A DNA stretch of 64,000 nucleotides, taken from contig JAQXFO010000085.1 of the NCBI GenBank assembly GCA_029005135.1, forward strand, positions 18,867-82,866, written 5' to 3'. The DNA is from Lachnospiraceae bacterium. GTDB lineage: Bacteria > Bacillota > Clostridia > Lachnospirales > Lachnospiraceae. A model generated the notes under the pieces. That model did no database searches, was not told the DNA's origin, and worked only from the letters and a program-made list of their open reading frames with translations. The position numbers and the translations under genes are program-made. Shown here in pieces: positions 42,157 through 51,300 of the stretch. Numbering within the stretch: position 1 is the first letter of the stretch; every line of letters begins with the position of its first letter.

Positions 42157-42807
42157 ATGAAAGAAGCTCTGGAAGTGACCGGTGTCGTGGTGAAGGCATC
42201 GCCCTACCGTGAATTTGACAAAAGACTCGAGATCCTGACCCGGGAACGAGGCCGGATAACGGCCTTCGTGCGCGGCGCCAGGCGGCCGTCCAGTCCCCAT
42301 CTGGCGGCGGCCAATCCCTTTGTGTTCGGCCGCTTTTCGGTCTTTGAGGGGAAAAATGCCTACACGCTTGTCAGCGAACAGGTGGTGGATTATTTCGACG
42401 GCATTGCCGCCTGTCAGCCCGGTGTCTATTATGGCTTTTATTTTCTGGAGCTGGCGGCTTTTTTTACCCAGGAGGAAGAACCGGCGGAGGAGATCGTCGA
42501 TCTCCTCTATGTGGCTCTGAAGGCGGTGATGAAGGGGCAGCTGCCCCTGACACTGATCCGGCGCATCGTCGAATTGCGTCTGATGGTCCTGAACGGGACC
42601 TACGCGGTGCCGGAGGTGCGGGGCTCCATGAACGACAGCGCCTATTATGCCCTGCAGTATGTGGCGGCGGCGCCGGTGACACGGCTGTTTACCTTCCGCC
42701 TGTCCGATGAGGCGATGGCCGATTTTGAGCGGGAGACGGAGACCCATCTGGACCGTCATGTTACGACGGTGATGAAAAGCCGGGCGCTGATTGACGAAGT
42801 ATTTTGA
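42157..42807 (+). CDS. recO: DNA repair protein RecO, zinc-finger-less form
   Basis: RecO loads RecA on SSB-coated DNA with RecR. The 216-residue protein has the N-terminal OB fold (EVTGVVVKASPYREFDKRLEILTRERGRI) and helical C-terminal part. Family members are usually about 240-260 residues and carry a CxxC...CxxC zinc finger after the NGY segment; here the chain passes from NGTYAVPEVRG directly to SAYYALQYVAAAP with no cysteine pair, so the finger is missing. The gene order era-recO supports the call. The start is 15 bases after era, with a weak ribosome site. A promoter for the next gene lies in its last 20 bases. Confidence 0.88.
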   Translation: MKEALEVTGVVVKASPYREFDKRLEILTRERGRITAFVRGARRPSSPHLAAANPFVFGRFSVFEGKNAYTLVSEQVVDYFDGIAACQPGVYYGFYFLELAAFFTQEEEPAEEIVDLLYVALKAVMKGQLPLTLIRRIVELRLMVLNGTYAVPEVRGSMNDSAYYALQYVAAAPVTRLFTFRLSDEAMADFERETETHLDRHVTTVMKSRALIDEVF

Positions 42808-42819
42808 GTCTTGTATACT
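42791..42819 (+). promoter_or_regulatory. Promoter of the lipoprotein gene
   Basis: TTGACG (42791-42796), 17-base spacer, TATACT (42814-42819). Near-consensus and lying within the end of recO. Transcription should start at about 42826, four bases before the ATG at 42830. Confidence 0.8.
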
Positions 42820-42829
42820 AGATGCAATT

Positions 42830-43453
42830 ATGAGAAGATATATAAAGAAAACACCATTGGCGGCGGTTTTAATGGCTGTTCTTTTGATTGTTGCCGGCTG
42901 CCGCGCCGATGAGATCGGTACTGTGACGGCCCTCCGTCTTGATGCGGACGGCATTGTGAAGGCCGCTGTGGTGTCCGATTTCGACAAGGATTATTACGAT
43001 AGTCGTGAGATGCGGGACGCGATCGAAGAGGCTGTCAGGGCTTATAATGCGGCCAAAGACGAATTCAGCATCCAGCTCCTTTCTGTCAGAGAAGACAGCG
43101 GGAGAGCGGAGGTTGAGATGTACTACCGGACAGCGGACGATTACGCGGCTTTTAACAATGTCACGTTTTTTGGCGGCAGCATCAGTGAGATCACCGGGGA
43201 TCCGGCCTGGCCCGCCGGCGTCGTGCTGACATCGACGGCAGACGGATCGACGATCACCACCGATGACCTGTCGTCTCTGAAGAAAAAGGCCTGTGCACTC
43301 GTCTTCGGCGAGCCGGCAGCCGTGACGGTGCCGGGAAAGGTGCTGTACGTCAGCGGCGGCGCCGAGGTCAGCGAAGACGGCGTGGTGACAGCCGCTGATG
43401 ACGGCGGCTCGGACGCCGTTCTGGATGAACCGGTCATTATTATTTATGAATAA
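42830..43453 (+). CDS. Lipoprotein of unknown function
   Basis: A 207-residue exported lipoprotein. The signal peptide has a basic start (MRRYIKKT), a hydrophobic core and a lipobox IVAGC, so the mature chain begins at Cys and is anchored to the outer face of the membrane. The mature part has an alpha/beta look: a long helix with MRDAIEEAVRAYNAAKDE, then strands with EVEMYYRTADDYAAFNNV, and a Ser/Asp-rich end. I do not recognise the family. The start at 42830 is set by the signal peptide; no Shine-Dalgarno sequence is present and the promoter is only ten bases upstream. It is followed 28 bases later by the glycyl-tRNA synthetase gene. Confidence 0.75.
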   Translation: MRRYIKKTPLAAVLMAVLLIVAGCRADEIGTVTALRLDADGIVKAAVVSDFDKDYYDSREMRDAIEEAVRAYNAAKDEFSIQLLSVREDSGRAEVEMYYRTADDYAAFNNVTFFGGSISEITGDPAWPAGVVLTSTADGSTITTDDLSSLKKKACALVFGEPAAVTVPGKVLYVSGGAEVSEDGVVTAADDGGSDAVLDEPVIIIYE

Positions 43454-43481
43454 GTATTGATATATGAGGAAGGATGCTATC

Positions 43482-44918
43482 ATGGAAAAATCAATGGACA
43501 AGATCGTCGCTCTGGCGAAATCAAGAGGTTTTGTGTATCCGGGCTCCGAGATCTACGGCGGCCTGGCCAATACATGGGATTACGGCAATCTGGGCGTCGA
43601 GCTGAAGAATAATGTCAAGAAGGCCTGGTGGAAGAAATTTATCCAGGAAAGCCCCTACAACGTCGGTCTGGACTGCGCGATCCTGATGAATCCGCAGACC
43701 TGGGTGGCTTCCGGTCATCTGGGTTCTTTCTCCGATCCGCTGATGGACTGCCGTGCCTGCCATGAGCGTTTCCGTGCCGATAAGCTGATCGAAGACTGGT
43801 GCCACGAGAACAAGGTGCCTCTCAATGAGGCTGAGAAGGAAGCCTACGGCAGCGACCGCGAGCCTCTGGGCTCCGTTGACGGCTGGACACAGGAAGAGAT
43901 GAAGGCCTTCATCGACGACAATCAGATCCCGTGCCCGACCTGCGGCAAGCATGATTTTACCGATATCCGTCAGTTCAACCTGATGTTCAAGACCTTCCAG
44001 GGCGTTACCGAGGATGCGAAGAATACCGTTTATCTGAGACCGGAGACGGCGCAGGGTATCTTCGTCAACTTCAAGAATGTCCAGAGAACCTCCCGTAAGA
44101 AGGTGCCCTTCGGCATCGGCCAGATCGGTAAGTCCTTCAGAAATGAGATCACACCGGGCAACTTTATCTTCAGAACCCGTGAGTTCGAGCAGATGGAGCT
44201 GGAATTCTTCTGTAAACCGGGCACCGATCTGGAATGGTTTGCCTACTGGAAGGAATTCTGCCGCAGCTGGCTGTTCTCCCTGGGTATGAAGGAAGAGGAG
44301 CTGCGTTTCCGTGATCACGATCAGGCCGAGCTGTCCTTCTACTCCAGAGCCACCACCGACGTCGAGTTCAAGTTCCCCTTCGGCTGGGGCGAACTGTGGG
44401 GTATTGCCGACCGTACCGATTACGACCTGACACGTCATCAGGAGACCTCCGGCGTCGATATGAACTATTTCGATGACGAGACGAATGAAAAATATGTCCC
44501 CTATGTCATCGAGCCGTCCCTGGGCGTCGACCGTATGCTGCTGGCCTTCCTGTGCGCTGCCTACGACGAAGAAGTTCTCGACGCCGAGAAGAATGACGTC
44601 AGAACCGTGCTGCATTTCCATCCGGCCCTGGCTCCGGTCAAGGTGGCTGTCCTTCCGCTGTCCAAAAAGCTGGCGGAACCGGCCGGCAGGATTTACGCCG
44701 AGCTGGCCTCCCGGTGGAACTGTGATTACGATGACCGCGGCAACATCGGCAAGAGATACCGCCGTGAGGACGAGATCGGTACACCGTACTGCGTTACCTA
44801 CGATTTTGAATCCGAAAACGATCAGGCCGTCACCGTCCGTGACAGAGACACCATGGAACAGGTGAGAGTACCGATCGCTGAACTGTCAGCTTATCTGGAG
44901 AAAAAGCTGGCTTTCTGA
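43482..44918 (+). CDS. glyQS: Glycine--tRNA ligase, dimeric (alpha2) type
   Basis: This class II synthetase charges tRNA-Gly. The 478-residue single-chain form is the archaeal/eukaryote-like alpha2 type found in many Firmicutes, not the alpha2beta2 GlyQ/GlyS type. Motifs include [14 protein letters not shown], motif 2 [21 protein letters not shown], and the C-terminal anticodon domain from about 380 ([30 protein letters not shown]). Zinc-like cysteine pairs are seen at CRACHERF and CPTCGKHD. The ATG at 43482 has GAGGAAGGA at correct spacing; the ATG at 43464 overlaps that site. There is no room for a T-box leader. Confidence 0.95.
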   Translation: MEKSMDKIVALAKSRGFVYPGSEIYGGLANTWDYGNLGVELKNNVKKAWWKKFIQESPYNVGLDCAILMNPQTWVASGHLGSFSDPLMDCRACHERFRADKLIEDWCHENKVPLNEAEKEAYGSDREPLGSVDGWTQEEMKAFIDDNQIPCPTCGKHDFTDIRQFNLMFKTFQGVTEDAKNTVYLRPETAQGIFVNFKNVQRTSRKKVPFGIGQIGKSFRNEITPGNFIFRTREFEQMELEFFCKPGTDLEWFAYWKEFCRSWLFSLGMKEEELRFRDHDQAELSFYSRATTDVEFKFPFGWGELWGIADRTDYDLTRHQETSGVDMNYFDDETNEKYVPYVIEPSLGVDRMLLAFLCAAYDEEVLDAEKNDVRTVLHFHPALAPVKVAVLPLSKKLAEPAGRIYAELASRWNCDYDDRGNIGKRYRREDEIGTPYCVTYDFESENDQAVTVRDRDTMEQVRVPIAELSAYLEKKLAF

Positions 44919-44930
44919 TCATGTGTCATA

Positions 44931-44975
44931 TCAGCCCCGCCATGTTTCGTCATGTCCGGGGCTGATTCTGTTGTT
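44931..44975 (+). terminator. Terminator-like hairpin after glyQS
   Basis: ATCAGCCCCG (44931-44940) and CGGGGCTGAT (44958-44967) pair perfectly around a 17-base loop; the tail TCTGTTGTT is moderately T-rich. Confidence 0.7.
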
Positions 44976-45002
44976 GCCGCTGCGATGTAAAGGAGGGGAA
45001 AG

Positions 45003-46151
45003 ATGGCAAAGTATTGCTGCAAAAACTGCGGCGCCGAGCTGTATTTTGACCCGAATCTGGGGAAACTGCACTGCGAGTACTGTGATAGCAGTTACGATCC
45101 GTCGGAGTTTGAATATGTGCCGGAGAACGATGCCGGCAAGGCCGCGGAAAAGGACAAGACGATCCGTCAGGATCTGTCGGAGGAGGAGATCGACAAGGCC
45201 ATGGCGGCCGGCATGACAGAGGAACAGGCTCAGGCCGCTGCCGGTGATGCCCAGGCCACGGATGATTCCACAGGCGATCTGGTGGTCTATCGCTGTCCGC
45301 ACTGCGGTGCGGAGGTCATCACCTCGAAGGATACGGCGGCGACGACCTGTGTCTACTGCAACCGGGCGATCACGCTGGAGGGGAATCTGGCCGGCAGCTT
45401 CAAGCCGGATTTCATCATTCCCTTCAAAAAAACGCAGAAGGAGGTCGAGGCGGCCTATTGGAAGCTCTGCCGGAAATCCCCGCTGACGCCGCGGACCTTC
45501 CTCAACAAGAACAACATCAAGAAGATTAAGGGTATGTATGTACCCTTCTGGCTCTTCTCCTTCCAGGGGGATGCCCGCGTCAGCATCAATGCGGAAAATG
45601 TCCGGACCTGGCGTTCCGGCGACACCGAATACACTGAGGTCACACGCTTTCTTGTTAAGGAAGACGTCAGCAGCGGCTTCAACCGGATCCCTGTGGATGC
45701 CGTGGCGGCGCTGGACAACGCTCTGATGGATGCGGTGGAGCCTTTTGACATCGGCGAACTGAAGCCCTTCAATCCCGCCTATCTGGCCGGTTTCTATACC
45801 CAGCGGTGGGATGACAGCGCCGATAAGAACGAATCCCGCGCCAAGAATGCTGCCCACGATGCCCTGATGGGGTTTGCCCTGAAAAAGGCCGGCACCTACA
45901 GCAGCAAGTCGGTGGCCGGCGAAAGCATCGACTGGACCGGTCAGAAGACGGAAAGCGCCATGATGCCGATCTGGATGATGCACACGGAATACAAGGGAAA
46001 GAATTATATCTTCGGCATGAACGGTCAGACCGGCAAGCTGATGGGCGAGATCCCGACAAGTATGAGCCGTATCTTCGGCGTTCTGGCGTCGACCTTTGTG
46101 ATATCGCAGCTGGTCCTGATGATCATCAGAGTATTGGGGGTGCTGTTATGA
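45003..46151 (+). CDS. TFIIB-type zinc-ribbon membrane protein (YdjG-like)
   Basis: A 382-residue protein with two zinc ribbons at the N-terminus: CCKNCGA...CEYCDSS (about 5-30) and CPHCGA...CVYCNRA (about 98-122). A middle domain (about 135-340) begins with FIIPFKKTQKEVEAAYW and holds GMYVPFWLFSF, and there is a C-terminal membrane segment. It begins a three-gene unit with a TPM protein (overlap of four bases) and an SPFH protein, matching the arrangement of B. subtilis ydjGHI, which work with the phage-shock protein PspA in membrane stress. No pspA is present here. The start follows AGGAGGGG. A membrane-stress role is by analogy. Confidence 0.82.
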   Translation: MAKYCCKNCGAELYFDPNLGKLHCEYCDSSYDPSEFEYVPENDAGKAAEKDKTIRQDLSEEEIDKAMAAGMTEEQAQAAAGDAQATDDSTGDLVVYRCPHCGAEVITSKDTAATTCVYCNRAITLEGNLAGSFKPDFIIPFKKTQKEVEAAYWKLCRKSPLTPRTFLNKNNIKKIKGMYVPFWLFSFQGDARVSINAENVRTWRSGDTEYTEVTRFLVKEDVSSGFNRIPVDAVAALDNALMDAVEPFDIGELKPFNPAYLAGFYTQRWDDSADKNESRAKNAAHDALMGFALKKAGTYSSKSVAGESIDWTGQKTESAMMPIWMMHTEYKGKNYIFGMNGQTGKLMGEIPTSMSRIFGVLASTFVISQLVLMIIRVLGVLL

Positions 46152-46993
46152 AAAAATTTCTGAGTATTCTGACAGTGCTGTGTCTGGTCCTTCTGATGCC
46201 GACGGCTGTTCTGGCGGACGGCGATCGGGATCCCGGTGTCTATACGACGGCGCCGAACGGTTATGCGTACACTGCCCCTCAGGTGGAAGACAATACGCAG
46301 TATCTGTATGATTTCGCGGGCATTATCCCGGATGATGAAGAGCCGGTGCTGAGAGAGAAACTGGCCTCCACCGCTGCCAGGCGCGATTGTGCCCTCCTGG
46401 TGGTGACCACCGACAAGACCGATACCGATCCGGATTACGGCACCGCCGTGACCCGGGCTTATGCCGAGGACTTCTATGAAGCCAACGCCGAGGGTCTGAG
46501 CGAAGACGCCTGGATCCTGTGTATCGATATGAACAACCGCGTCATCATGACAGTCGGCTACGGCCGGTTTGCAAAGGAAAAGTACGTGGATTTCACGGAA
46601 GAGGTGTATGACGACGTGGTCGGTTTTGCGTCCGAAGGGGCCTACAGCCGTGTCGTCGAAACCTTTGCGTCGGATGTCTATAAGCTGGATAACTGGAGCT
46701 ATGCCATGATTCCGACCGTCGGCTCTCTTATGATTTCCCTGGCCGCCATGGTGGTGGTGCTGGTGGTCGTGCTGCTTCGCCACAAGTCCGCTTCACCCAA
46801 GGTCAACAGCCGCATCCCGGTGGATCTGGTCAATCCGAAGGAGCGGGATCAGCATGTGATGCCCATGGGCCGTCATGTGACCTCGCACCGTATCGAAAAA
46901 AGCTCGGGCTCGTCCTCGGGCGGCGGTTTTTCCGGCGGTATGGGTACCAGCGGCGGGGGTCATTCCACCTCCGGCGGAGGCGGCCATTTCTAA
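46148..46993 (+). CDS. TPM domain membrane protein (YdjH-like)
   Basis: A 281-residue exported protein: signal peptide (1-24, ending VLADG), an extracellular TPM domain (about 55-185, with YDFAGIIPDDEE, ALLVVTTD and ILCIDMNNRVIMTVGYG), one membrane helix (about 195-215) and a cytoplasmic tail ending in Gly/Ser/His-rich SGGGHSTSGGGGHF. TPM domains occur in photosystem-repair and membrane-stress proteins and may have phosphatase or chaperone roles. The GGGGHF-type end is usual for the family. Its start overlaps the upstream zinc-ribbon gene by four bases (ATGA), so the two proteins are likely made together and may form a complex, as shown for YdjG and YdjH. Confidence 0.87.
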   Translation: MKKFLSILTVLCLVLLMPTAVLADGDRDPGVYTTAPNGYAYTAPQVEDNTQYLYDFAGIIPDDEEPVLREKLASTAARRDCALLVVTTDKTDTDPDYGTAVTRAYAEDFYEANAEGLSEDAWILCIDMNNRVIMTVGYGRFAKEKYVDFTEEVYDDVVGFASEGAYSRVVETFASDVYKLDNWSYAMIPTVGSLMISLAAMVVVLVVVLLRHKSASPKVNSRIPVDLVNPKERDQHVMPMGRHVTSHRIEKSSGSSSGGGFSGGMGTSGGGHSTSGGGGHF

Positions 46994-47062
46994 TGGTGTC
47001 AAAGCGCAGGCTTTTACATATAGGTGAACACAACCAGTATCTTTGAATAAGGAGGCAATACT

Positions 47063-48361
47063 ATGGGGCTTATTAAAGCGGCATCAGAAGTGATCGGCGC
47101 CGTGTCCGGCGCTCTCGGCACAACAGCCAACGCGATCTGGACTGACTATTTCGAAAGCGGCGACATGACCGGCGTTATCATGAAACGCGGCGAAAAAATC
47201 GTCGGCGCCAAGTCAAAGAACCGTTCCGGCGATGACAACATCATTACCGCCGGCTCCGGCATCGATGTCCAGGAAAACCAGTGCATGATCCTCGTCGAAA
47301 ACGGCGCCATCGTTGATTTCTGCGCGGAACCGGGCCGTTATACCTTCGATAATTCAGCTGCGCCCTCCCTGCTTTCCGGCAGCAACAAGGGGCTGAAGGC
47401 TCTGGCGTCCTCTCTGGGTCAGCAGGTCCTCGCCGGCGGTCAGAGAACCAACACTCAGCGAGTCTATTACATCAATCTGGGTGAGATCCAGGGCTTCAAG
47501 TGGGGCTCCGGCAACATCACCTTTGATCATTGGGAAAGCGATATCATGACAGGCAAACCGGTCTGGCATGTCGCCGCCAATCTTCAGGGCAACGGCGTCT
47601 ATTCCATCCAGGTGACGGATCCGGCAAAGTTCTATGCCGTTATCGGCGCCAGCAAGGCCGGCAGTGACGGCAGCGGTCTGGTGAGCAAGGAAGATATCGA
47701 ACAGCAGATCAAGACGGAAGCCATCGCCGCCATCCGTCAGGGTGTGGGCAAACTGTCCAAGATGCACATCCCGTTCACCGAGATCGCGGCCAATGAAGGG
47801 GCTCTGACGGAAGAAGTCGATGCGATCCTCGACAAGTCCTGGAACGAAGCCCGCGGCATCTCGATCTTCAAGATCGCCATCGCCATGATGGATGTCGATG
47901 ACGCTTCCCGTGAAAAAATTACGAAGTATCAGGAGACCCGCGGGTATGCCGATCCGTCCATGCTGGGCACCTATATAGGCATGGGGCAGACGCAGGCAAT
48001 GCAGGATGCGGCCAAAAACAGTGCCGGCGCCGTGACCGGTTTTGCCGGTATGGGCATGGTCGGCGGCATGGGAGGCGGTGTCAATGTGGCCAATCTGATG
48101 CAGCAGGGCATGGCCGCCCAGCAGGCTCAGGCTGCTGCGGCAGCGGCCGCCGCACCGACACCCGCAGCGGCCCCGGCCGCCGCTCAGGGCAGCTGGACCT
48201 GTCCTGTCTGCGGCAGTGGTAACAGCGGTAAGTTCTGCTCCAACTGCGGACAGGCCAGACCGGAAGCCCCGAAGGCCAGCTTCTGCACGGAATGCGGAAC
48301 TAAGTTCGACCCTGAAAATCCGCCGAAATTCTGCCCGAACTGCGGAACAAAACTGGGTTAA
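47063..48361 (+). CDS. SPFH domain / double zinc-ribbon protein (YdjI-like)
   Basis: A 432-residue protein with an SPFH (virion-core-like) domain over about 25-300, a Gly/Met-rich then Ala/Gln/Pro-rich flexible stretch (about 325-375), and paired zinc ribbons at the end (CPVCGSG...CSNCGQ and CTECGTK...CPNCGT). SPFH proteins form ring or lattice scaffolds on membranes. The low-complexity joint probably lets the ribbons reach partners. It is 69 bases after the TPM gene, behind ATAAGGAGG, and completes a ydjGHI-like set. A terminator follows. Whether it is recruited by the YdjG/YdjH-like pair under membrane stress is inference. Confidence 0.87.
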   Translation: MGLIKAASEVIGAVSGALGTTANAIWTDYFESGDMTGVIMKRGEKIVGAKSKNRSGDDNIITAGSGIDVQENQCMILVENGAIVDFCAEPGRYTFDNSAAPSLLSGSNKGLKALASSLGQQVLAGGQRTNTQRVYYINLGEIQGFKWGSGNITFDHWESDIMTGKPVWHVAANLQGNGVYSIQVTDPAKFYAVIGASKAGSDGSGLVSKEDIEQQIKTEAIAAIRQGVGKLSKMHIPFTEIAANEGALTEEVDAILDKSWNEARGISIFKIAIAMMDVDDASREKITKYQETRGYADPSMLGTYIGMGQTQAMQDAAKNSAGAVTGFAGMGMVGGMGGGVNVANLMQQGMAAQQAQAAAAAAAAPTPAAAPAAAQGSWTCPVCGSGNSGKFCSNCGQARPEAPKASFCTECGTKFDPENPPKFCPNCGTKLG

Positions 48362-48430
48362 CAACAAAGTTTTTTCGCTGACACAAAAGGTTTTTACAAC
48401 CTCTGGGCAAATTGAACAGTAAATGAGAGA

Positions 48431-48468
48431 ACAGGCTGTATTTCTTTGGAAATATGGCCTGTTTTTTT
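48431..48468 (+). terminator. Terminator after the SPFH gene
   Basis: ACAGGC-TG-TATTTC and GAAATA-TG-GCCTGT pair with one internal two-base mismatch around TTTG, followed by seven T residues. Confidence 0.88.
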
Positions 48469-48515
48469 CTGCTTTCCGGTTTTTTTTCTTGTATTACGGG
48501 GATAATATGTTAAAA

Positions 48516-48545
48516 TTGTGTCGGTTTAGAATAAGTGCATATAAT
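48516..48545 (+). promoter_or_regulatory. Promoter of ppdK
   Basis: TTGTGT (48516-48521), 18-base spacer, perfect TATAAT (48540-48545) in an AT-rich stretch. The leader of about 38 bases is A-rich with AGGAGG, suiting high expression. Confidence 0.8.
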
Positions 48546-48589
48546 AAATAAGAAATGAAAGATGAATGATGAATCAGGAGGAATGAAGC

Positions 48590-51229
48590 ATGGCAACAAA
48601 ATGGGTGTACATGTTCAGTGAAGGCAACGCGACGATGCGCAACCTTCTCGGCGGCAAGGGTGCTAATCTGGCTGAGATGACCAGCCTGGGTCTGCCGGTG
48701 CCGCAGGGCTTTACGATTACAACGGAAGCCTGCACACAGTATTACAATGACGGCAAGAAGATCAACAAAGAGATCACAGCTCAGATCGAAGAGCACATGG
48801 GAAAACTGGAAGCGCTGACAGGCAAGAAGTTCGGCGACAGGGAAAACCCGCTTCTGGTCTCTGTCCGTTCCGGCGCCAGAGCCTCGATGCCGGGTATGAT
48901 GGACACCATCCTGAACCTGGGCCTTAACGAAGATGTAGTCAGAGCCATGGCTGCCGCTTCCGGCAATGAGAGATGGGCCTGGGACTGCTACAGACGTTTT
49001 ATTCAGATGTTTTCCGACGTCGTTATGGAAGTCGGCAAGAAGTATTTCGAACAGCTCATTGACAAGATGAAGGAAGAGAAGGGCGTGACTCAGGACGTCG
49101 ACCTGACCGCCGAAGACCTGAAAGTGCTGGCTTCTCAGTTCAAGGCTGAATACAAGAATAAACTGGGCACGGATTTCCCGGATGACCCGAAGGTTCAGCT
49201 GATCGAAGCCGTCAAGGCTGTTTTCCGTTCCTGGGACAACCCGCGTGCCAATGTTTACCGCCGCGATAACGATATTCCGTACTCATGGGGCACAGCCGTC
49301 AATGTTCAGATGATGGCTTTCGGCAACATGGGTGATGACTCCGGTTCCGGCGTCGCCTTCACACGTAACCCGGCCACAGGTGAGAACAAGTTCTACGCCG
49401 AAGTTCTGATGAACGCCCAGGGCGAAGACGTTGTTGCCGGTGTCCGTACACCGATGGAGATCGACGAGATCAAAGAGACCCTGCCGGAGATCTATGATCA
49501 GCTGCTGGGCATCGCTTCCAAGCTGGAAAACCATTACCATGATATGCAGGATATGGAGTTTACCATCGAGCACGGTAAGCTCTTCATGCTGCAGACACGT
49601 AACGGCAAGAGAACAGCCCGCGCGGCTCTGAAGATCGCCAACGATATGGTCAAGGAAGGCAAGATCGACAAGAAGACAGCCGTTCTGGCCATTGATCCGA
49701 GAAACCTGGATTCCCTGCTTCACGGTTCCTTCGACAAGGAAGCTGTCAAGAAGGCCGAAGTGATCGGCAAAGGTCTGCCGGCGGCCCCGGGTGCTGCCAG
49801 CGGCAAGATCGTCTTCACCGCTGAGGAGGCCAAGATTCAGGGCGCCAAGGGCGAGAAGGTCGTTCTGGTTCGTCTCGAGACATCTCCGGAAGATATCGAA
49901 GGCATGAAAGCCGCTCAGGGTATTCTGACAGCCCGCGGCGGTATGACTTCCCACGCAGCCGTTGTTGCCCGCGGTATGGGCTCCTGCTGCGTCTCAGGCT
50001 GCCAGGAACTGGTGGTGAAGGAAGAAGAGAAGACCATCGAACTGGGCGGTCACGTCTATCACGAAGGTGACTGGATCTCCTTCGACGGCTCCAACGGTAC
50101 CATCTATGACGGTGAGCTTCCGGTCATCGCCGGCGCCATCGATGATGACGATTTCAAGACCATCATGACCTGGGCCGATGAATTCCGCACCATGAAAGTC
50201 CGTACGAATGCCGATACACCGGAAGACGCCAGAAGAGCGGTTGAGCTGGGCGCCGAAGGTATCGGTCTGTGCCGTACCGAGCATATGTTCTTCGAAGGCG
50301 ACCGTATCGACGCCTTCCGTCAGATGATCTGCGCCGATAATGTCGACGAGAGAGAAGCGGCTCTGGCCAAGATCCTGCCGCTGCAGCAGGGCGACTTCGA
50401 ACAGCTGTATGAAGTGCTGGAAGGCAAGCCGGTCACCATTCGTTTCCTGGATCCGCCGCTTCATGAATTCGTTCCGAGCGCCGAGGAGGATATCCGCAAG
50501 CTGGCCGAGGCCACCGATAAGTCTGTTGCCCAGATCAAGGAGATCATCGAATCCCTGCGCGAAGTCAACCCGATGATGGGTCTGCGCGGCTGCCGTCTGG
50601 ATGTCATGTATCCGGAAATTGCCAGAATGCAGACACGCGCCGTTATCCGCGCCGCCATCAGCGTTCTGAAGAAGCATCCGACCTGGAAGCTGGTTCCGGA
50701 GATCATGATCCCGCTGACCTGCTCCAAGCGTGAGCTGCGTTATGTCAGAAAGATCGTCAAAGCGACAGCCGATGAAGAGATCGATGAAGCCGGCATCAAG
50801 CTTCAGTACACCATTGGTACCATGATCGAGATCCCGAGAGCGGCTCTGATCGCCGATGAGATCGCCACCGAAGCCGACTTCTTCTGCTTCGGCACCAATG
50901 ACCTGACACAGATGACCTACGGTTTCTCCCGCGATGACTCCGGCATGTTCCTGGATGCCTATATGAACGCCAAGATCCTGGAATCCGATCCGTTTGCCAA
51001 GCTGGATCAGACAGGTGTCGGCAAGCTGATGAAGATCGCCATCGCCGGCGGCCGTCAGACCAACCCGTATCTGCACTGCGGTATCTGCGGCGAGCATGGC
51101 GGCGACCCGGCCTCCATCGAATTCGTCAACGGTATCGGTCTGGACTATGTGTCCTGCTCACCGTTCCGTGTCCCGATCGCCAGACTGGCTGCCGCCCAGG
51201 CTGCCATCAAAGCTGCCGATAAGCAGTAA
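48590..51229 (+). CDS. ppdK: Pyruvate, phosphate dikinase
   Basis: This enzyme interconverts pyruvate, ATP and phosphate with phosphoenolpyruvate, AMP and PPi; in clostridia it often serves glycolysis or gluconeogenesis. The 879-residue chain has the N-terminal ATP-grasp domain (GGKGANLAEM, SVRSGARASMPGMMDT), the swivelling phosphohistidine domain with the active His in GGMTSHAAVVARGMG, and the C-terminal PEP/pyruvate barrel (GLCRTEHMFF, MIEIPRAAL, FGTNDLTQMTYG, CGICGEHGG). Length is standard. Codon bias is high. No regulatory kinase gene is adjacent. It has its own promoter and a perfect terminator. Confidence 0.98.
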   Translation: MATKWVYMFSEGNATMRNLLGGKGANLAEMTSLGLPVPQGFTITTEACTQYYNDGKKINKEITAQIEEHMGKLEALTGKKFGDRENPLLVSVRSGARASMPGMMDTILNLGLNEDVVRAMAAASGNERWAWDCYRRFIQMFSDVVMEVGKKYFEQLIDKMKEEKGVTQDVDLTAEDLKVLASQFKAEYKNKLGTDFPDDPKVQLIEAVKAVFRSWDNPRANVYRRDNDIPYSWGTAVNVQMMAFGNMGDDSGSGVAFTRNPATGENKFYAEVLMNAQGEDVVAGVRTPMEIDEIKETLPEIYDQLLGIASKLENHYHDMQDMEFTIEHGKLFMLQTRNGKRTARAALKIANDMVKEGKIDKKTAVLAIDPRNLDSLLHGSFDKEAVKKAEVIGKGLPAAPGAASGKIVFTAEEAKIQGAKGEKVVLVRLETSPEDIEGMKAAQGILTARGGMTSHAAVVARGMGSCCVSGCQELVVKEEEKTIELGGHVYHEGDWISFDGSNGTIYDGELPVIAGAIDDDDFKTIMTWADEFRTMKVRTNADTPEDARRAVELGAEGIGLCRTEHMFFEGDRIDAFRQMICADNVDEREAALAKILPLQQGDFEQLYEVLEGKPVTIRFLDPPLHEFVPSAEEDIRKLAEATDKSVAQIKEIIESLREVNPMMGLRGCRLDVMYPEIARMQTRAVIRAAISVLKKHPTWKLVPEIMIPLTCSKRELRYVRKIVKATADEEIDEAGIKLQYTIGTMIEIPRAALIADEIATEADFFCFGTNDLTQMTYGFSRDDSGMFLDAYMNAKILESDPFAKLDQTGVGKLMKIAIAGGRQTNPYLHCGICGEHGGDPASIEFVNGIGLDYVSCSPFRVPIARLAAAQAAIKAADKQ

Positions 51230-51244
51230 TCAAGCTCAGTCATA

Positions 51245-51280
51245 CCGTCTGACGTTGTGAAACGTCAGACGGTTTTTTTT
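51245..51280 (+). terminator. Terminator of ppdK
   Basis: CCGTCTGACGTT (51245-51256) and AACGTCAGACGG (51261-51272) form a perfect 12-pair stem with a GTGA loop, followed by eight T residues. Confidence 0.96.
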
Positions 51281-51300
51281 GAGGAGACAGGAGAGACATT

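Noticed and set aside
43454..43481. T-box leaders for the aminoacyl-tRNA synthetase genes
   Set aside because: hisS, aspS, argS and glyQS all begin within a few to about 80 bases of the preceding gene, leaving no room, and no T-box sequence is visible.
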